Part shown: positions 45,843-55,629 of the stretch, one piece after another
Layout: every line of letters begins with the position of its first letter
Numbering within the stretch: position 1 is the stretch's first letter
Source: an uncultured Eubacterium sp.
Lineage (GTDB): Bacteria; Bacillota; Clostridia; Lachnospirales; Lachnospiraceae
Reading direction: 5' to 3'
Assembly: GCA_945946665.1 (NCBI GenBank)
Contig: CAMEWO010000001.1
Location: 310,001 to 374,000, forward strand
DNA length: 64,000 nucleotides
Notes under the pieces: model-generated
What the model was told of the DNA's origin: nothing
Database searches by the model: none
Seen by the model: the letters and a program-made list of their open reading frames with translations, nothing else
Position numbers and translations under genes: made by a program

Positions 45843-46077
45843 TGCTATGTCCTCCTTTTAATTTTGATAGCCTTAACATAGCACCATAATCCCAATTATA
45901 AAACCTACGAATACTTTACTGCATTTTTATTATGGAAAAATGTCAACTCTACGATTCGTTGAGTTTGATAAAAGCCAGATTAGGCTTTTAATTTTGAAAA
46001 TATTATTTATCAATAATCTTTATTGTATGATTCATTTGCAACCCTCCACGCTTACCTTCCTAATATGTATAAATCCA

Positions 46078-46106
46078 TTGACATTATACAAAAGTTTTCA
46101 TATAAT
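46078..46106 (+). promoter_or_regulatory. Full-consensus sigma-A promoter without a gene
   Basis: TTGACA and TATAAT boxes with a 17-bp spacer on the plus strand. No coding frame follows; a hairpin with a T-run comes about 45 bp later. The rest of the 309-bp gap (45843-46151) holds AT-rich sequence with nothing else that I can assign. Confidence 0.7.
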
Positions 46107-46112
46107 ATTACT

Positions 46113-46156
46113 GAACCACTGAACCCGCAGATGCGATGTAGGTGGTGTTTTTTATC
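46113..46156 (+). ncRNA. Candidate short RNA between promoter and terminator
   Basis: Starting just after the consensus promoter, the sequence forms ACCAC/GTGGT with inner CGCA/TGCG and then TTTTTT. It would yield a roughly 40-base RNA, overlapping the last codon of the DUF3800 gene in antisense. It may instead be an early terminator for a longer transcript. Confidence 0.4.
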
Positions 46157-46943
46157 TAGGATATATCACCAAACCATATGTGTTTGATTCATTAGCTTTC
46201 AGGTTTAATTTACCTGAATTTTTTAATGTCGCCATAACCCTTTTTGCAAACACATCATCTATGACATTTCCAACTCGCTTCGGCAACTCCTCGTGCCTGA
46301 ACTCATTCTTAAAATATAAATGAACAAAAAATGACACAAAATCACATATCTGAATGAAATAAGATTCCGCAGAATTTTTCTCCAGAATATCTTCAATCAT
46401 ATTTGTAATCGGTTGATTAACAAATCCATATGAATATTTTGACTGAATCGGATTAAAAGCACGTATTGCCCTTGCAGTCTTTCTCATAGGTGCAATTCTA
46501 CCTTCATCTGTAATAATGAGATAATTCCACTGACCATCACTATCATTCTCAATACGTTGAATATTGTACTTTAAAGCATTTTCAAGAATATGATAATTAT
46601 CGTCTTTAAATTTTGTCTTATCAATTACAACATTTACAATCCTCAAATCCATAGCTGCTATCGTGAGTGTAAATGCCTTTAATATTTCCTGTTTTATTTC
46701 TTTTGACCAATTGTAATCACGATACGGATTCTTATCCGTTAGAAAATGTTTTGTATGCATTTCCTCTGCAACATGAAAACCATATTTATCTCGCAATTCC
46801 TTCCGTAACCCCCGCATCAGATTATAATTCTGTTGCCAGCTCTCCGCTGGCATGTATAAACTCGTTAATACAAAATGGTCGGACGATGCTACTGTTACCC
46901 CATCATCACCTGTTTCATCAAAATATGCTATGTATGTATTCAT
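46152..46943 (-). CDS. DUF3800 protein
   Basis: A 263-residue protein of the DUF3800 family, with the hallmark N-terminus IAYFDETGDDG, conserved HTKHFL and a C-terminal SYFIQICDFVSFFV segment. The family is thought to have an RNase H-like fold and is often carried on mobile or defence islands; the function is not proven. GGGG lies upstream of the ATG. It is isolated here, with terminator structures on both sides. Confidence 0.85.
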   Translation of the reverse strand: MNTYIAYFDETGDDGVTVASSDHFVLTSLYMPAESWQQNYNLMRGLRKELRDKYGFHVAEEMHTKHFLTDKNPYRDYNWSKEIKQEILKAFTLTIAAMDLRIVNVVIDKTKFKDDNYHILENALKYNIQRIENDSDGQWNYLIITDEGRIAPMRKTARAIRAFNPIQSKYSYGFVNQPITNMIEDILEKNSAESYFIQICDFVSFFVHLYFKNEFRHEELPKRVGNVIDDVFAKRVMATLKNSGKLNLKANESNTYGLVIYPR

Positions 46944-47068
46944 TCCGTCCCCCCTGTTTTCTTATATCCAACATCCTCTGGTTTCTACAATGTCTAAGAA
47001 ATCTATAGCAATACTATATTGATTATAACTCTTTTATTGGAATAATAGCAAGGAATTTTCTCCTTAAA

Positions 47069-47100
47069 AAAATGCGCCCGATTCAATCGGACGCATTTTC
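47069..47100. terminator. Terminator hairpin after nrdD
   Basis: A stem AAAATGCGCCCGATT/AATCGGACGCATTTT (one mismatch) between nrdD and the DUF3800 gene; A-run before and T-run after make it bidirectional in form. Confidence 0.8.
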
Positions 47101-47201
47101 AATTGTTTACAAATCCATTGTTTCATTTTAAAATCAGAATTACATAAACATTGTGAATGTTACAGTTAAAAATGTCATTTAACACAAATATACAATTAGC
47201 A

Positions 47202-49379
47202 TTACAGATGCAGCACTCTCTCCTTAATCTCCTGGGTTCTTCCCTGGTTCCAGAACTGTGTTCCGATGTAACCGCATGTACGTCTTGCCACATTCATCTT
47301 GTCCTGGTTGCGGTTTCCACAATTAGGGCACTCCCAGATAAGCTTTCCGTCATCATCAGTTATTATCTGAATCTGTCCTGTATATCCACACTCCTGGCAG
47401 TAATCGCTCTTGGTGTTAAGCTCTGCATACATAATGTTGTCATATATATACTGCATAACAGAAAGAACTGCAGGAATATTGTTCATCATATCAGGAACCT
47501 CAACATAGCTTATGGCTCCTCCTGGTGAAAGTGGCTGGAACTGTGCTTCGAACTTCAACTTATCAAATGCACTGATTTCCTCTGTTACATGGACATGATA
47601 GCTGTTAGTAATATAATTCTTGTCTGTAACACCAGGAATCTTTCCAAATCTCTTCTGGAGACACTTTGCGAACTTATATGTTGTTGACTCCAGTGGTGTT
47701 CCATAGAGACTGAAATCAATATTAGTCTCAGCAGCCCATTTCTTGCATGTTGCATTTAAATACTTCATAAGCTCAAGAGCAAATTCTGTGCCACCCTCCT
47801 GAGTATGGGAAACACCTGTCATATATCTTGTACACTCGCACAGACCTGCATATCCAAGAGAAATTGTTGAATATCCGCCATAGAGAAGCTTATCAATAGT
47901 CTCACCCTTCTTAAGTCTTGCCAGCGCACCGTTCTGCCACAGAATTGGTGCAACATCTGAAGGAGTTCCCTTTAATCTGTAATGTCTGCACATAAGAGCT
48001 CTCTTACACAGCTCAAGTCTTTCATCAAGAATCTTCCAGAATTTGTCCATATCCTTTCCTGATGAACACGCTACATCAACCAGATTCAGGGTAACAACAC
48101 CCTGATTGAATCTTCCATAGTACTTAGGCTTGTTATTCTCATCATTGTATACAGTAAGGAATGAACGGCAGCCCATACATGGGAAGCACTGTCCCTCACC
48201 ATTCTTATCTACCTTAAGCTGTTTCATAATCTTCTCTGAAATGTAGTCAGGAACCATTCTCTTAGCAGTACACTTTGCAGCAAGTTCTGTTAAATACCAG
48301 TACTTCTCACCTTCACGTATATTATCTTCCTCAAGAACATAGATAAGCTTAGGGAAAGCTGGTGTAATCCACACGCCCTGCTCATTCTTAACGCCCTGGA
48401 TTCTCTGCTTAAGCATTTCCTCAATAACAAGGGCAAGGTCATCCTTAAGCTGTCCGTCAGGCACTTCATTAAGATACATAAATACAGTTACGAATGGAGC
48501 CTGTCCGTTAGTGGTCATAAGAGTGATAACCTGGTACTGTATCATCTGCACACCATTCTTAATCTCTTCCCTGACACGCATCTCTGCGACTTCATTAATC
48601 TTGTCATCGCTGCACTGGATACCTGCTGTCTCGAATTCCTCCCTGACTTTTCTTCTGAACTTTTCACGGCTTACCTGAACAAATGGTGCCAGGTGGGAAA
48701 GGCTGATACTCTGTCCGCCATACTGTGAACTTGCAATCTGGGCAATTGCCTGTGTTGCAATATTACATGCTGTAGAGAAGCTCTTTGGTTTCTCAAGCAT
48801 AGTCTCACTTATTACTGTTCCATTCTGAAGCATATCCTCAAGATTAACAAGACAGCAGTTGTGCATATGCTGGGCAAAATAATCTGCATCATGGAAATGT
48901 ATAAGTCCCTGCTCATGTGCATCTACAATATCCTGTGGAAGGAGAAGTCTCTTGGTAATATCCTTGCTTACCTCTCCAGCCATGTAATCTCTCTGGACAC
49001 TGTTTACAGTAGGATTCTTGTTAGAATTCTCCTGCTTAACCTCCTCGTTATTACACTCAAGAAGGCTTAAAATCTGCTCATCTGTAGAATTTGACTTACG
49101 CACTAATGCTCTCTTATATCTGTATGTAATGTACTTTCTGGCAACAGAGAAAGCACGTAAATTCATAATCTGATTCTCAACAAGATCCTGTATCTCCTCC
49201 ACGCTTAAGGATCTGTTCATCTCTTTACATATATTCTCTACATTCTGGCTTATAATCTCAATCTGTTCATCTGACAGTCTTTCGTTGTGTACAACCTCAT
49301 TGTTTGCCTTTGTTACGGCTGCCATAATCTTGGCAATATCAAAGTTAACCTCCGTTCCGCTTCTCTTAATAATCTTCAT
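47202..49379 (-). CDS. nrdD: Anaerobic ribonucleoside-triphosphate reductase
   Basis: A 725-residue class III reductase that makes deoxynucleotides without oxygen. It has an N-terminal ATP-cone (residues 1-90), the central reductase barrel with MGCRSFL, a zinc site of four cysteines (CQECGYTG and CPNCGNRN) and the glycyl radical loop RRTCGYIGTQFW with Gly703. The activase gene nrdG, usually next to it, is not within the window. Start has GGTAAATGGGG upstream. Confidence 0.97.
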   Translation of the reverse strand: MKIIKRSGTEVNFDIAKIMAAVTKANNEVVHNERLSDEQIEIISQNVENICKEMNRSLSVEEIQDLVENQIMNLRAFSVARKYITYRYKRALVRKSNSTDEQILSLLECNNEEVKQENSNKNPTVNSVQRDYMAGEVSKDITKRLLLPQDIVDAHEQGLIHFHDADYFAQHMHNCCLVNLEDMLQNGTVISETMLEKPKSFSTACNIATQAIAQIASSQYGGQSISLSHLAPFVQVSREKFRRKVREEFETAGIQCSDDKINEVAEMRVREEIKNGVQMIQYQVITLMTTNGQAPFVTVFMYLNEVPDGQLKDDLALVIEEMLKQRIQGVKNEQGVWITPAFPKLIYVLEEDNIREGEKYWYLTELAAKCTAKRMVPDYISEKIMKQLKVDKNGEGQCFPCMGCRSFLTVYNDENNKPKYYGRFNQGVVTLNLVDVACSSGKDMDKFWKILDERLELCKRALMCRHYRLKGTPSDVAPILWQNGALARLKKGETIDKLLYGGYSTISLGYAGLCECTRYMTGVSHTQEGGTEFALELMKYLNATCKKWAAETNIDFSLYGTPLESTTYKFAKCLQKRFGKIPGVTDKNYITNSYHVHVTEEISAFDKLKFEAQFQPLSPGGAISYVEVPDMMNNIPAVLSVMQYIYDNIMYAELNTKSDYCQECGYTGQIQIITDDDGKLIWECPNCGNRNQDKMNVARRTCGYIGTQFWNQGRTQEIKERVLHL

Positions 49380-49418
49380 TTTACCCCATTTACCTCCCCA
49401 GATTTTTAAAAATATAAT

Positions 49419-49460
49419 GTATCAAATAAGGGACAAAATACCTTTTGACCCTCATATCAT
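49419..49460. repeat. GGGTCAAAAG-family palindromic repeat, copy 2
   Basis: Lies in the nrdD upstream region. Read on the minus strand it gives TGATATGAGGGTCAAAAGGT and ends TTTGATACA, matching copy 1 in order and spacing. Confidence 0.55.
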
Positions 49461-49481
49461 TCCATTATTAACAAAAAAGAA

Positions 49482-49515
49482 ACCTTGCTGGGATAAAGTT
49501 TCACCAGCAAGGTTG
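49482..49515 (-). terminator. Terminator of the GGDEF gene
   Basis: An 11-bp stem (AACCTTGCTGG with CCAGCAAGGTT) followed by TCTTTTTT on the minus strand. Confidence 0.85.
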
Positions 49516-49581
49516 ATTATACAATATATTGTGGTTGTAGTCAATACGCAGCTAGATATTGTGCTTTAAAATTTCCAAAAC

Positions 49582-51456
49582 CTAATTACTTCCAGTGGAA
49601 GCCATATTATACTCTGCATTCTTAAGAACATCAGAGGTGCCATTCACACAAAGCATACCGATATAAGATGCCAGAATAGAGGCACAATCAACTTCGTAGT
49701 TAGCCCACTGCGCTTCTTCTGATTTACATTTGTTAAAGGTAACTGCTCCCTTAATCTGTTCACCATCCACAATCCCACACTGGATAGTAGATGATATTCC
49801 TGACTCCTTTAAGAAACGGCAAAGCCTTGGATAATGTTCTCTGTTGTGGCTGATGAATCCCATATCAGCACAGTTGGAATTCTCCGCCATAAGCTTTGAA
49901 AACTCTTTCCAATGGACAAATCTTCCATCATCACCATTGATAATATCCTTACCATAGTAGAAAATCCTGTCGAACTTCTCTCCATAATACACAGATATAT
50001 TATCTACGCCAAAGCTGTTTACCATATGCACAATGGCATCCTTAATAGCTTCCTCCTTATTCTGGGTAGCCATATGCATAAACTTACTTATATAGTGAAG
50101 TTCTCTTATCTCACGGTTATTATTAAGAGCCTTAATCTCATTGCCATTAAGAGTTGCCTCGTATTCAGCCCTGTGCATCTCATCCCTGAAGAACACATAT
50201 CTGTCTCTGCCCTTCTCCTTGGCAATATAGAGACAGCAGTCAGCCTTGTTGAACAAATCATCATAATCTGTACCGTTAGTAGGGAAAATTGAAGCACCAA
50301 TAGAACATGTAATTGAAAGTCCCTCAAAATCCTCGGCAAACTCCCACTTAATCTGTGTTCTGATTGCCCTGAGCATTGATCTTAATGACAAATCATCGTT
50401 AAGTCCGGTAAAGACAATCATGAACTCATCTCCACCAATTCTTCCTACTACTCCGTCTGTACCCACAATCTCCTTAAGTCTTCTTCCTGCTCTTGCAAGA
50501 ACCTTATCACCCACCATATGTCCAAATGAGTCATTAACTGACTTAAAATGATCCAGGTCGAGGATAGCAATAACTACTTTATTCTCCTTCTCCTCCACCA
50601 GTCTCTTCTTGGCATACTCAGTAATAGTGCGCTTATTAAATACATCTGTAAGAGAATCAACTGTAAGTTCTCCGGCAAGCTCCTCTGAAACTAAAGAACT
50701 GCTCTTTCCATCCCTGACAGCTCTTCCCACTATCATCTTCTCACCCTTTGATCTTGTAAACAGTGCGCCAACAAGAACTCTTGTGTCCTCTGACTCGTCA
50801 ACTGTAAACAGGGAACTTGTAAGCCTTACTGAAAAGCTCTGAAGATAACTCTTAAGGTCAAGGATAAACGTATCAAACATAGCTTTCTCTTCATCATGGA
50901 CACTATCCATTACCTGCTGCTTCCACTCGTCAAGGTCTCCCTTATATATTACAACTTTCCTGTACTCATCATAGTAAAATAGGGTAAATGTATTATTCTT
51001 CTTAGTATATGTAAATAATACCTCATCCGAAAGTCCTAATAGAAGCCTTGTCCTGGCAATGTCATCTATAGATCTGTCATAGAAGTCCACTGCCTGAACA
51101 ATATCGATAAACTCAAATATCTCATTCATGCAGCCCTTCTCATGGGTATTATAGCTGTTAAATGTAACAAGACATGAACGGTAATCCTTATCCACCTTCA
51201 CACGGATCACTTCCCCGCCATCATGTTTTTCCCCATCATTAACCAATATCTTGAATCTGTCTGCATCCTCCGGATGGATGAAATCAAGAATATTGTATGT
51301 CTTCTTCTCATCCAGATTAAGATAAGTGTTAAATCTTTTATTGGAAACATAAACATTATAATTCTCATCAAATGAAACCAACATATGCTCAATCTCTTCT
51401 CCTGCTGCAATAGCTTCTAAATATTCTTCTTTATCCTTGTTATAATTATATTTCAT
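49582..51456 (-). CDS. PAS-GGDEF-GAF diguanylate cyclase
   Basis: A 624-residue soluble protein. An N-terminal PAS-like sensor (residues 20-110), a second helical region, a GGDEF domain with intact RIGGDEFMIVF and DLDHFKSVNDSFGHMVGD, and a C-terminal GAF-like region (HMVNSFGVDNISVYYGE). It should make cyclic di-GMP in response to a bound signal. No RxxD inhibitory site is obvious. ATG 51456 has GGGGTG 7 bases upstream. Monocistronic with terminator. Confidence 0.85.
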   Translation of the reverse strand: MKYNYNKDKEEYLEAIAAGEEIEHMLVSFDENYNVYVSNKRFNTYLNLDEKKTYNILDFIHPEDADRFKILVNDGEKHDGGEVIRVKVDKDYRSCLVTFNSYNTHEKGCMNEIFEFIDIVQAVDFYDRSIDDIARTRLLLGLSDEVLFTYTKKNNTFTLFYYDEYRKVVIYKGDLDEWKQQVMDSVHDEEKAMFDTFILDLKSYLQSFSVRLTSSLFTVDESEDTRVLVGALFTRSKGEKMIVGRAVRDGKSSSLVSEELAGELTVDSLTDVFNKRTITEYAKKRLVEEKENKVVIAILDLDHFKSVNDSFGHMVGDKVLARAGRRLKEIVGTDGVVGRIGGDEFMIVFTGLNDDLSLRSMLRAIRTQIKWEFAEDFEGLSITCSIGASIFPTNGTDYDDLFNKADCCLYIAKEKGRDRYVFFRDEMHRAEYEATLNGNEIKALNNNREIRELHYISKFMHMATQNKEEAIKDAIVHMVNSFGVDNISVYYGEKFDRIFYYGKDIINGDDGRFVHWKEFSKLMAENSNCADMGFISHNREHYPRLCRFLKESGISSTIQCGIVDGEQIKGAVTFNKCKSEEAQWANYEVDCASILASYIGMLCVNGTSDVLKNAEYNMASTGSN

Positions 51457-51681
51457 AGACTTACACCCCATATCATTATAAATCACGAACAACCAAATTT
51501 GGTTTCATTATAACAAAGAGTTAAGTCTTTTGCAATATATTTTTTAAAATAATAGTACTTTGGTACCAATACAATATAATGTGTTTCTTTTTTTGTTAAA
51601 ACATGTTATGATACTACATATTGTTGGTTTGCAATGCAAACGGCGGAATTATTATTCAGGTTTTGGGAGGGGTTTTATCTA

Positions 51682-51843
51682 ATGGAAAGAGTTAAATTAA
51701 ACAAGGTTATTGTGTCACATGGGGATTCAGTTAAGAAGTTTCCAGTATACGAAATCTATCTTGATGGTGTTATTGTGACAAAGGTTCCATCTGAAGCTGA
51801 AGCCATGGAAATGGTTTCACGCTGGCAGGAAATTTACAAATAA
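51682..51843 (+). CDS. Small conserved-looking protein
   Basis: A 53-residue protein (MERVKLNKVIVSHGDSVKKF then PVYEIYLDGVIVTKVPSEAE). It has a very strong GGGAGGGG site and a strong terminator 25 bp after the stop, so it is surely expressed. I cannot assign a family. Soluble, mixed charge. Confidence 0.75.
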   Translation: MERVKLNKVIVSHGDSVKKFPVYEIYLDGVIVTKVPSEAEAMEMVSRWQEIYK

Positions 51844-51866
51844 TCGTGCTTTAATTCACATACACA

Positions 51867-51909
51867 AAAGGGGCTTATACCAGTAGATGCGGTATAAGCC
51901 CCTTTGTCT
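51867..51909 (+). terminator. Intrinsic terminator
   Basis: A 15-bp perfect stem (AAAGGGGCTTATACC with GGTATAAGCCCCTTT) followed by GTCTT. It ends the 53-residue gene and lies before the convergent corA. Confidence 0.85.
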
Positions 51910-51975
51910 TACTCAGTTGTTATTCAATTTAATTCTTGCCTGTAACTGTGGCTGTATAATTATACAGCACACATC

Positions 51976-52917
51976 CTATAACATTCGTTTCTTTTTCAAT
52001 ATCCACATAGTTATAATGCATATAACAACTATAATTCCACATATAATCTCAAATCCAAAGGGAACCTGGGCAAAAGGCATCCACTCCTCCGCCACATTCA
52101 TTCCATATATGCCTGAAATAATAGTTGGAATAGCCATAACAAGTGTGATAGAAGTAAGATACTTCATTACATTGTTCAGCTTGTTATCCATAACAGATGA
52201 AAGCAGTTCTCTTGTACCATCTACAATATCCCTGTATATAACAGTCATCTCAATAGCCTGCTGGTACTCTACCATGGCATCCTCAAGAAGTTCCATATCC
52301 TCCGGGTACTGTTCAATCCGCTTGTATCTCCTCAAACGTTCCAGGACAATGCTGTTGGAACGAAGTGAAGTAGCAAAGTATACAAGTGTTGACTCTAATT
52401 CATGAAGGTCAATGATATCACTATCCTTAGTATCCTTACCGGCTCTCTCTTCAATCTCTATCCTCTTCTTATCAATTCCACGAAGATATGCCTGATATAA
52501 AGATGCGGAACGAAGAAGAAGCTGGTATATAAAACGCATCTTCTTCTTAGTGCTGAAATCCTTTACCTTATTCCTTGTAAAATACTCCACCACAGGCGAT
52601 TCCTCACGGCATACTGTTATAATGGCGTTCTGCTTTAATATAATGCCCATAGGAATTGTGGTATACATCTTCTTCTCATGACGGACTTCCGGAGATGGTA
52701 TGTCCACCAGAATAAGAGTATATCCATCTTCCAGACTGATACGTGAGCTTTCCTCTTCATCCAGTGCTGTTGCCAAGTCTTCAACCTCAATATCGTACTG
52801 GTCAGCAACCTGTCTTAATTCCTTGCCTGTAGGATTAACCAGGCGGACCCATACACCATCCTCAAAGCTGGACATTTTCTTGATTATACTTTCGTCTGTT
52901 CTATATATGCTAAGCAT
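51976..52917 (-). CDS. corA: CorA-type magnesium/divalent cation channel
   Basis: A 313-residue protein with a large cytoplasmic N-terminal domain and two C-terminal transmembrane helices. The signature GMN lies at the end of the first helix (SGIYGMNVAEEW). The basic tail KKKRML is typical. ATG 52917 is chosen because GGAGG sits 7 bases upstream within a longer frame. Monocistronic. Confidence 0.92.
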   Translation of the reverse strand: MLSIYRTDESIIKKMSSFEDGVWVRLVNPTGKELRQVADQYDIEVEDLATALDEEESSRISLEDGYTLILVDIPSPEVRHEKKMYTTIPMGIILKQNAIITVCREESPVVEYFTRNKVKDFSTKKKMRFIYQLLLRSASLYQAYLRGIDKKRIEIEERAGKDTKDSDIIDLHELESTLVYFATSLRSNSIVLERLRRYKRIEQYPEDMELLEDAMVEYQQAIEMTVIYRDIVDGTRELLSSVMDNKLNNVMKYLTSITLVMAIPTIISGIYGMNVAEEWMPFAQVPFGFEIICGIIVVICIITMWILKKKRML

Positions 52918-53038
52918 CACTACCTCCATCCAGCCCTGCCAAACGTTGTTTTCTCATTTGCCATATCCATATTCAGGCTTACATATTAATAGATAATACT
53001 TACTATAACACAATTCTTTCTAAAATTAAAACATTTTC

Positions 53039-53389
53039 TCACAAATGCTCCCTGTTAATATAATAATTTAACATTCTGGAATTAAAATTACTGGAATATG
53101 CAGGAGTTACTGGAAAAACCATTCCATCCCGCATGGTTACAGAAGACAAATCCGTATAAAACACGAACTTTAAATTGACTAAATCTGATTTGTTTACCTG
53201 GACAAACTGTTCATCTCCAAGCTTTTCTTTTGCATCCTTCAAGGTGCCGTTATGTTCCACCGAAATAATAGGTGTACCTATATGTATATTTCTGCCATGA
53301 CAGTTTACATACATTATTAAATCCTTCTGAATTACCCCTACCTTTCTGTTTTTCTTATAAATGTAGACTAAACCAGCTTTATCCCCCAC
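53039..53389 (-). CDS. Stand-alone LytTR DNA-binding protein
   Basis: A 116-residue protein that consists almost only of a LytTR domain: KDLIMYVNCHGRNIHI, then LKDAKEKLGDEQFVQVNKSD and LVNLKFVF. There is no receiver domain. The GTG start at 53389 overlaps the upstream XRE gene by 11 bp, so the two regulators are made together. It could in principle share operator sequences with the Agr regulator. Confidence 0.8.
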   Translation of the reverse strand: MGDKAGLVYIYKKNRKVGVIQKDLIMYVNCHGRNIHIGTPIISVEHNGTLKDAKEKLGDEQFVQVNKSDLVNLKFVFYTDLSSVTMRDGMVFPVTPAYSSNFNSRMLNYYINREHL

Positions 53390-54080
53390 TTAAAGCCATT
53401 CCTCCTTTGACTATATTCAGCATTTCGCTTATTGCAGACATATCCTGGCATCTGCCACTTAGCACGAATCCCGGATTAATGCCTAAAATATCATATAATT
53501 TAATCATCTCCTGGAGTGAGGGTCTTCCATTCTTCTCCAGATAACTGTATCTGTCACTTTTAATTGTAAGGATTTCCGCCATCTCTTTAATGGAAAGCCC
53601 TGTGGTTTTGCGTATTAGATTAAACACCTGCCCTTCCTCTGCTTTATTATCACATTCTCTACAGACACGCTCTGCCAGTTGAAGATTAAAGTTATATCTG
53701 TCCGAATCCTTCATCCAGAATGAATCCTCATGTACAGGAAAAAGTTTTGCTCTCAGATTATTTACCCCATACAGGATTATTCTGTCACTGCTCTGTTCGT
53801 ACATTTCTGGGGAGGCGTTAAATGTTATTAATAAATCTTCCAGCTCCACAGCTTCAGATTTAACTCCTGTAATAAGCCAGTCAACGTTACAGCATGTTTT
53901 TTCCCTGATACAGTGAATCATGTTAAATGATGGACAGCTTCTTCCATTCTCCACTTTTGAAAGGGCTGTAGAACTGATGTATAACATATTGCCAAGCTGT
54001 TCCTGGGTATAATTATTGGCAGCCCTGTACGCTCTGATTCGCTCACCAAAACCTACAACGCTGTCATCCATTTTACCCAT
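53379..54080 (-). CDS. XRE-family transcriptional regulator
   Basis: A 233-residue protein with an N-terminal helix-turn-helix (YTQEQLGNMLYISSTALSKV, about 25-44) and a second XRE-like region near the C-terminus (LSIKEMAEILTIKSDRYSYL, about 175-195), so it may hold two HTH domains. ATG 54080 has GGAGG about 9 bases upstream. A perfect palindrome TTGTATACAA lies in the leader. Coupled with the LytTR gene downstream. Confidence 0.82.
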   Translation of the reverse strand: MGKMDDSVVGFGERIRAYRAANNYTQEQLGNMLYISSTALSKVENGRSCPSFNMIHCIREKTCCNVDWLITGVKSEAVELEDLLITFNASPEMYEQSSDRIILYGVNNLRAKLFPVHEDSFWMKDSDRYNFNLQLAERVCRECDNKAEEGQVFNLIRKTTGLSIKEMAEILTIKSDRYSYLEKNGRPSLQEMIKLYDILGINPGFVLSGRCQDMSAISEMLNIVKGGMALSGG

Positions 54081-54100
54081 AAAAAAACGCCTCCAAGTAC

Positions 54101-54110
54101 TTGTATACAA
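54101..54110 (-). promoter_or_regulatory. Palindromic operator candidate of the XRE/LytTR pair
   Basis: TTGTATACAA, a perfect 10-bp palindrome, lies 21 bp upstream of the XRE start, with a related CTTATACAA nearby (54114-54122). This is where an autoregulatory XRE site is expected. Confidence 0.5.
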
Positions 54111-54296
54111 AAACTTATACAATAATTTTAGTACCTTTTGGCGTTAATATATATTTCCAGATTTTCTGGTAATCCTGAAATCTGGCAAGTTTTACCACTT
54201 GACTTTTCAGGTAATGTTGATACACAGGAATATTCCCCTTATTAAGATGCTCATGAAAACTCCTGATATCTTAAGGCATAAGACTTTACAAAAGGC

Positions 54297-54467
54297 TTAT
54301 TTCAAAGATTTGCTGTCACAATCACTGGTATGCATACCACAGCTGGCACAATTTCCGTCACAGCTTCCGCCGCCCTTTCCCATCTTCTTGTCGTGAATAT
54401 AGGAAATAACTACATACAACCCAATTACCACAAATAAAATAACAGCTCCCAAAAGTATCTTAACCAT
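54297..54467 (-). CDS. FeoB-associated Cys-rich membrane protein
   Basis: A 56-residue protein with one N-terminal transmembrane helix (about 3-23) and a Cys-rich tail (SCDGNCASCGMH, then SDC). This is the plan of FeoB-associated Cys-rich membrane proteins (PF12669), which usually lie next to the feoB iron-transport gene; feoB is not in the window. GAGGG precedes ATG 54467. It is a small but convincing gene. Confidence 0.85.
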   Translation of the reverse strand: MVKILLGAVILFVVIGLYVVISYIHDKKMGKGGGSCDGNCASCGMHTSDCDSKSLK

Positions 54468-54504
54468 ATTAATCCCTCATCCTTCTTCTACTTATTCTTG
54501 TATT

Positions 54505-55611
54505 CTAATTATTCTTCTGCTTTCTGACAGCCTTGTCAAATTCATTTGTAAGTGAAAGCAGGACTTTCCGCATCATTGTCTTTTCCTTTTTAGGCAGCCC
54601 CGCATACAGCTTAAGGGATGCACCTGCCCAGGCATGTCTGTCTGACTGTATTTCTGAAAGAGTGGTGGCGCCACTGGCAGAAATAATTTCAAACAGTGTA
54701 TCCACAAATTCTTCCCTTTCTATCCTGTCAATGCTGTTAATCCAGTTGCTTAGGGTTTCATTCATAGTCCTGCTTGACTGGCTTAAGCCCTTTTCCTTCA
54801 CAAATGCAGCTCCTTTAACCTGCCATGACATGGCATCATGCTGCATTACTCCCTTCTCACTGCTGGATACAACCAGATAATCATCATCATGCTCAAGAAG
54901 CATTCCAACCAGAGAGCGGTATGGCACAATTGATGTAAGCACCGGTTTCATCCGTATATATTCCGGACTGTTAATAATCCCCTTATCAAATCCCGGACCA
55001 TCATTATTATATATCTGGATTATCTTCTTCCTGACCGCATTGCTGGCGTACATGCCTGAATATATAGCAAGATTGCCTCCTTTGGAATGGCCTCCCACCC
55101 TGATTTTCTTTCTTATAAATCTTCCTATTGTGTTAAGATAATCCAGTGCCATGGTCTGTGCCGGAACAGGGGAAAGAAAACTCATATTAAAATCTTCCTT
55201 CCATCCCACCAGAGTATCATCTGTGCCCATGTAAGCCACATACACTGTCCCGTCTCCCAAGTCTGCTGTAAATGCCGCAAACTGTGTCTGGATATCCTCA
55301 TCAACAATATAACTGTATCTGGAAAGCTTAACTTCCTTAAACCTGGCACAGGCAGCAGCTTTCCTCATGAGGAACGGTGCCTGCCAGATAAAGCTCTTTA
55401 CTTCCTTAAGCTCTTCCTCGTCATGATATTCAAAATATGTTTCACAAGCCTTTTCCAGAGTTATAGAAGACCTGCTTTCGACATCAGGCACAACTTCACT
55501 TAAATCCACATAAGCAATCTGGGAAAGTATTATATTGTCCACCTCATTAAATGGTGATTCCTTAAATGTAAGGTCTCCTCTCCATTCAATGTAATCAATC
55601 ATATTAGGCAT
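54505..55611 (-). CDS. DUF2974 (Mbeg1-like) alpha/beta hydrolase
   Basis: A 368-residue protein with the nucleophile elbow VGGHSKGGNLA (Ser about 175), an upstream VAYMGTDDTLVGWKEDF motif and a YNNDGPGFD segment typical of DUF2974. It resembles lipases, but the natural substrate is unknown. No signal peptide. It is followed by the FeoB-associated gene (37 bp) and preceded by the GNAT gene (18 bp), forming a possible operon. Confidence 0.82.
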   Translation of the reverse strand: MPNMIDYIEWRGDLTFKESPFNEVDNIILSQIAYVDLSEVVPDVESRSSITLEKACETYFEYHDEEELKEVKSFIWQAPFLMRKAAACARFKEVKLSRYSYIVDEDIQTQFAAFTADLGDGTVYVAYMGTDDTLVGWKEDFNMSFLSPVPAQTMALDYLNTIGRFIRKKIRVGGHSKGGNLAIYSGMYASNAVRKKIIQIYNNDGPGFDKGIINSPEYIRMKPVLTSIVPYRSLVGMLLEHDDDYLVVSSSEKGVMQHDAMSWQVKGAAFVKEKGLSQSSRTMNETLSNWINSIDRIEREEFVDTLFEIISASGATTLSEIQSDRHAWAGASLKLYAGLPKKEKTMMRKVLLSLTNEFDKAVRKQKNN

Positions 55612-55629
55612 ATTTCCTCCATATTTGTA

